DNA from: Panicum virgatum
Lineage: Eukaryota; Streptophyta; Magnoliopsida; Poales; Poaceae
DNA length: 64,000 bases
Reading direction: 5' to 3'
NCBI RefSeq assembly: GCF_016808335.1
Contig: NC_053153.1
Span: 24,166,090 to 24,230,089, forward strand
Shown here in pieces: positions 58,994 to 64,000 of this stretch. The notes beneath the pieces are model-generated. The model searched no databases. It saw nothing but the letters and a program-made list of their open reading frames with translations, and was not told where the DNA came from. The position numbers were made by a program, and so were the translations under genes. The number at the start of each line of letters is the position of its first letter. The first letter of the stretch is position 1.

Positions 58994-61900
58994 TGTGACA
59001 CCTCTGGTGTCTGTACACTAAAAGCCAATCCATTTAACCCAAATAAATCATAGAAGGGGTTTTGGAAATTTAATTCAGAAAGAAAAGGTCAAATACAATT
59101 CAAACTACACATTTGGAACATGGAATGTGAGAGCAATGATATTAGAAACATACTCAAATCCTATTTAAAAATATGCACAAAACTAAGTTTGGGTTGAAGT
59201 TAGTACCTTAAATGACATATGCTGAATTCAAGTTTCAGCCAAATCCCATAAAAAACCCAATAAAAATCAAAGCCCTTTATTGCAAGTTTGGAATTTTAAA
59301 ATAGTTCAAAATGTGAACATCAAATGAAAATTTGCCTAAAACAAAAGTTGTAGATCTTGAAAAGTTACACAAGTTTGGTATTCAATACTTTTTCATTTGA
59401 GCCCAGAAAGATGGAGAAAATTTTAGTTTACAAAAAGGTCCCTAAACTTCTTGGAAATCACAAACTGGTCCCTATCTCCATCTCCCTCTCTATTTCGCCA
59501 CCGCCCGCCCGTACACCGTCGGTGGACCTCGTCCACGGTGCGCCCGCGGCCAACTGGACCCAGGAGGGCCCGTCAGGGACACCTGGATGGCCCCTTGGCC
59601 TTTCCTCGCACACAGACACTTGGGCGCTTGCCACGCCGCCCCGCCATCCGCAGCGCCGCTCCTCCGGCCGCCACCTCACCGCTGAGCATCTCTGGCCTGG
59701 TCCGACCTCCCCCAAACCTCTTTTGCTTCGCCTCTAAGCCCTCCAGCCTATAAATAGGACCAGAACCCCCGCCGTCACGCGACCCTCGCGTTTTCCCCTT
59801 TCTCCGCCGTCCGCCATCGCCGGCGAGCTCGAGCTCGCGCGGACAGGCCACCCCCGACCCACATTCCCCCATTCGACCTCACCAGCAGCCTCTCCTAGCT
59901 CCTGTGAAGCTCACGCACGCCTGAAACCCCACCTGAAGCCACCCACGCGCCGCCGCCCAATCGTGCCGCCGCCGGTGAGCCCTCGGCTCGCCGTGGAACG
60001 ACCGATTCCGGCGACAATCGAGCACTAAATCTACCCCTATAGCATCCTCAAGCCCTGATGGTGCTCGTGCGCTCGACGTTCGACTACCCCGAGCCTTCCT
60101 TCGGCCACAACGCCGGCGACTCGAACGCCATCGCCGCCATTCACGCCGGTGAGCTTGATTCCGACCGCCCCAACCTTGAACACCGGCATTGGTAGGTAGC
60201 TCTCGAACTCCTCTACCCCACGTGCCTCCCAGTCGCAGCAGCGGTAAGCCCTGCCTAGCAGAACACCACCGGCAAGGTGCGGCATGGAGAAGGCCGGCGA
60301 AGGACCCGGTTGTAATTTTTCTTTTTTGTTTAAGGGGCTAAGTACAAGTTTCTCTGAGTATTGCAGTGAACTTCAAAAATGCATAACAAATCACAAAAAA
60401 ATTGAAAAATGCAAACTCAAATGTTCTGGAACCCTTACAATGAAATCTACAAGTTTTGTTACATGCAAACCTTCAGAATCCATCCACATTTTAATCTATG
60501 AAAAAGAATAGATTAAACACCTCATAAATGTTCTGGTAGTTTTGTACACTAGATGAACATCATTTTTGGATATGTTAGTCCTGGTAGAGTTTTAAGCCTC
60601 TAGTAAAAAGATGAGATCTGTTTGAATCTGTTAACTTGCTTAAATGACAAAGATTCTTAGATCTGCTAGTGAACTTCATGTTTTAATGCTGAAAAACTTG
60701 GACATGTTCTAGCTCTGAATTTTTTCCTGGATGAACTTGTGACTGCAGTCCTGCTGATCCATAAGTTTGAGAAATATTAGGTATAGTTTGCTATATATAA
60801 TGTTTAATGCTTGTTTTACCAACTAAATTCATGGTATATAGTTCCTGTGCTTAGAAACATCTAGATTTATTTCTGAATCCTTCTTTTAGTTATGCAATCA
60901 TGCTTGCATAGTTTGAACTCTATTTACTGAGTATTGCTACAGTTATAAATCATGCTTGGTATATCATGTCTAGATTTGTTATTTTTGTTCTGGATAAAAT
61001 ATTCCATATCTGATCATGATCTTTGGACGTGCTCTTAGCTAGAGTTAATAATTCCTGTGGTAAAAGTTTCACATGCAGCACTGATCATTTTGAATCTCGA
61101 TTGAAAATGCAAGTTTATCTAAAGTTAAATGCATAAATAAATAATCTGGTAGAAATAATACTTGATAATTTGTTCGGAGCATGATTAAGCCATTACTAGG
61201 TTCTGGTAAAATTTTGAGATCCATAACCTTTGCATAACTCCCTATGGAAGTATTCTTTGTTGCTAGATTGTTAGTTTTGTTAATTTTATAGCTCCTGATG
61301 AATGAGTATATAAAATCTGGAAAAATTACAGTACTTAGTAGATAATATCTAGATGCTACAGTAAATTTTGTAGCCCCATATACCATGCCTATCAGTCTGT
61401 GAAAAATTATGAAGTTCCTATGTTAATCTGTTTGAATGATTTTTCATGTTTAGATGCCTTGTTGTTAGATGCTGAAATTTATACAGTAGATGCTAAATTG
61501 TCTGAGCTATTCTACATAAATTTTTCATCACTAGTTCATGAGTAGGTTTTCCTATTATGAAATTGTGAACGTATGTTATGTTTTAATTCTAGAAATGGAA
61601 ACCACCCCCACGCACTCATTCATGAAGTTAGTTAACTATAAGTACTACTCCATAAACGACTGCCCAGGAAATGAATTCACAAAGATCGTCACTAAGTTAA
61701 CTTTTTGTTGGACTACTACTTTATCGTGAAGGAAAGAAATCATTTATCCTATTGTAACCATGAAAATCTTGCATTGCATATAGACAAGGTTAATCTTGCC
61801 GACGGTGATTACGAACTGATTCCAGCGGACCCTCTTGCTGCGTCGGAGGTTAATCTTAACTGTGCTAACTTGAACCAAGACCTGGGCAAGGACTCTTAGT

Positions 61901-63363
61901 TTGACAGTGCCCAAGAAGGCAAGCCCTAGTGCATAACCCATTATTTTCCGCGTTATTATTCATCCAACTATTCATAAGTGTTGTAATAATTTATTTGCGC
62001 ATTTACATTTTCTAGGCATTGATCGAAAACCTTAGATGCATGATCCCTAGGTACCAATGTTTGATATCCGGATCTTTTTATCGACTAGTTGCCCCGCTAA
62101 TTAGGAACGGTAGAAGTCGAGGGGTTTCTTGCCTCTCGCGAGCATATAGGAATTGACTGACTTTACCTTTAGCTCAAATATAAGGACAACGGGCGGGGTT
62201 GTGTAGTTGTGATACCCCGCTGGTGTAGTCGAAATTGGATAAGGTCGCGGTGTGTGGCTCATTTCGTTAAGCGTTTGAAAGTACTAGCCACATGCCGAGA
62301 AATATGGTAATCGGTAAGCTTAAGTACCTGATTAGACCAGCGAGTGGAACGACCTTGCACCCTCTTGGTAGAAGTAGGTTTTATTTTTGTCCGGATGTAC
62401 GGGTGCAGAGTAGTCGGACTCTGTAGTCGGGGAAGGTGCCCCGGATCCACGGACAGGAAAGAAAGGGGAACAGTAGTGTGGGCGAGAGCGAAGTCGATCC
62501 CCATGCGTGTGCGTTAGGTTCCCCTGGCCAGGTTGAAATTCGATTCGGAATCGTCCGCCTCTCACGGCATGAGATTGCTTAACGTTTTCGGTCACATAGA
62601 GTAACAAGTGGAACAAGATGATGATAATACTGCTGATTGATTAAATGGTTGCTCTACCATGTTTGTGTAGAGTTAGATGTAAACTTAGAACGGTTAATCC
62701 AACTAGAATATGGCAAAGTTAAAATCTGAAAATAAGGATCAACTCTTAGTGGCGTTTTTGGCAAAAAAAAAACCCCCACAAACCAAAAAACCTTGCATGT
62801 CTAGTTATCGGACTATGGTATATCCGGTGATGGGTAAGTCTTGCTGAGTATTAGTATACTCAGCATTGCTTGTGGCACTGTTTTCAGGTACTAACTCGAG
62901 GATATGATTGCGAGTCTGACTTGGCCATGTACTTTGCCTCTGGGCTGGTCTGTCGAGTGGGATGGCCCTTCAGCTGGTGCTGACCACCCTCCCACTAAGT
63001 GACGTGTTTCATACGGGCTTTATCGATGCGTCACATGTTTCGCTAGACGTCGTTTTACTTCTTCCGCTGCAATAACGAGACTTGAATAATTTGTGTAGTT
63101 GGACATCTATAGTACTTCGCTACTCTGAACATGGTTTGTAATAAATTTACTTTCCGCTACAAACTCTGATGATGTAAGAAATGCTCTATGTTGTAATCTC
63201 TGGGCTCACCTTCGTGTGAGTGTTGTCTGTGCGATCTTGGAAGAGCGTGGCTTTTATCGAGGCTTCACTCGAGGAACTACCGGTGCGTGCCGAATTGGGT
63301 CAGAGTTTTCTAGCAACGAAGATCAGTGCACCCGGGCCTAGTATTTTGGGTGGTTCCGCCACA
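58994..63363 (+). mobile_element. Solo LTR of a long-LTR Gypsy element, 4370 bp
   Basis: It begins TGTGACACC and ends GGTTCCGCCACA, with a perfect GGACC duplication on both sides (58989-58993 and 63364-63368). TATAAATA at 59749-59756 on the plus strand, followed by a GC-rich transcribed-like leader, fits an LTR promoter. GAGTATTAGTATACTCAGC and TTTTCAGGTAC near 62850-62890 and the terminal CCGCCACA recall Tekay/Del-type chromovirus LTRs; that family call is from memory and tentative. No second LTR or pol gene is present, so it probably arose by LTR-LTR recombination. Open frames inside (59357-60511) look compositional. Confidence 0.8.
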
Positions 63364-63368
63364 GGACC

Positions 63369-64000
63369 GTTGGGTAAAAAGCGATGTTTTGTAAGAGTAT
63401 ACCTCACCGGAGCATCAAGATAAATTTTAGGTCAGTGACAAATCTACTTAGCGTTGTTTAGCCAAAGTCTTCATTTATAATGCATTGCTACTATCTTGTA
63501 GAGTTAAGTAAAATGGGTTACAATGTAGCATTTTTCATTTGTGGAAGATAGAATTTCGTTAATGACTACTCCCTCCGTCCAAAATTATTAGTCATTTTGG
63601 CTTTTCTAGATACAACAATTTTGCTATGCATCAAGATATATATCATGTCTAGATCCATAGCAAAATCGATGTATTTAGAAAAGCAAAAGCGACTAATAAT
63701 TTGGGATGTAGAGAGTATATTAATTTACAGGATAAAGCAAGAGATTATGATTGAGAATATTTTCTACAAAAGTGCAAATGAGAATTTTTACAGGATAAAT
63801 AAAGGATTTGAATTATCTGGTGAGATTATTCTAGTTAAATAAAATATTATTTTAATCGCATCACGGGTCAAAATATATAATAGAACATGTTATTTTGTTT
63901 TACAATGAAACTATATCAATGAATTATTATCTTATGTGATGCTCTATGTAATGTATTATATCATTTTTACTGGCCGTAGGAACGCACGAGCACAAACCTA
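63369..64000. other. AT-rich host sequence at the right edge
   Basis: No gene is seen. It holds the 63567-63717 MITE and otherwise AT-rich sequence. Confidence 0.5.
63567..63717. mobile_element. Stowaway MITE
   Basis: Ends TACTCCCTCCGTCCAAAATT and AATTTGGGATGTAGAGAGTA are imperfect inverted repeats. TTAGTCATTTTGGCTTTTCTA and its mirrored AAAAGCAAAAGCGACTAA extend the pairing, with TA borders. Confidence 0.85.

Noticed and set aside
59357..60511. Protein-coding gene with TATA box and GC-rich first exon
   Set aside because: The block lies inside a sequence bounded by TG/CA ends and a perfect 5-bp duplication, and its frames show no domain. An LTR promoter and leader explain it better.
1..64000. 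tRNA, rRNA or bacterial-type operons and defence systems
   Set aside because: No cloverleaf, rRNA stretch or prokaryotic gene cluster was recognised on either strand. The tRNA-like matches are only retrotransposon primer binding sites.

Overview
The window looks like a piece of a grass (Poaceae) nuclear genome, probably a panicoid. The evidence is split genes with GT-AG introns and GC-rich coding exons, many Stowaway and Tourist MITEs, a CACTA terminus, Mutator-like and hAT elements, and large nested LTR retrotransposons of the Sirevirus and Athila/Tat types. I see no rRNA or tRNA gene, no CRISPR array and no bacterial-style operon. The species assignment is inference.

Only two host genes are supported, both on the minus strand. 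The first (coding exons 5901-11453) is a complete 15-exon gene for a 626-residue WD-repeat protein of the WDR91 family. Its splice sites and reading phases agree at every junction. Two of its introns carry minor-spliceosome (U12) signals, one AT-AC and one GT-AG. The second (19311-21027) encodes a PPPDE/DeSI-type isopeptidase in four coding exons. It carries one apparent single-base deletion in a C-run of exon 3; adding one base gives a 301-residue protein of normal layout.

Layout: 1-5900 is intergenic (CACTA end, a tandem duplication with a MITE in one copy, GC-rich sequence). 5901-12040 is the WDR91-like gene. 12041-13744 holds three short elements upstream of it. 14196-16123 is a small Sirevirus-like element with about 130-bp LTRs and target duplication GTAGG. 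16600-18165 is a MULE transposase relic lacking its catalytic core. 19311-21027 is the PPPDE gene, with a 1.36-kb Pack-MULE-like element (21496-22858, 9-bp duplication) just upstream of it.

24510-46074 is a Sirevirus (Ty1-copia) in minus orientation with duplication GGCTC. Its gag is split by a nested non-autonomous Gypsy-like element (34697-44362, duplication ATGCC). 46272-58883 is a broken hAT element containing an Athila/Tat-type Gypsy element (47527-57391) whose outer LTR end was deleted together with the middle of the hAT transposase. 58994-63363 is a 4.37-kb solo LTR with duplication GGACC.

The transposon proteins are all degenerate. Many of their stop codons fit C-to-T decay of methylated DNA. 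The best leads are the two U12 introns, the Pack-MULE beside the PPPDE gene, the miniature Sirevirus, the short palindromes clustered in the large Sirevirus, and a repeated module inside the non-autonomous Gypsy element. I found no clear evidence of a wholly new biological system.
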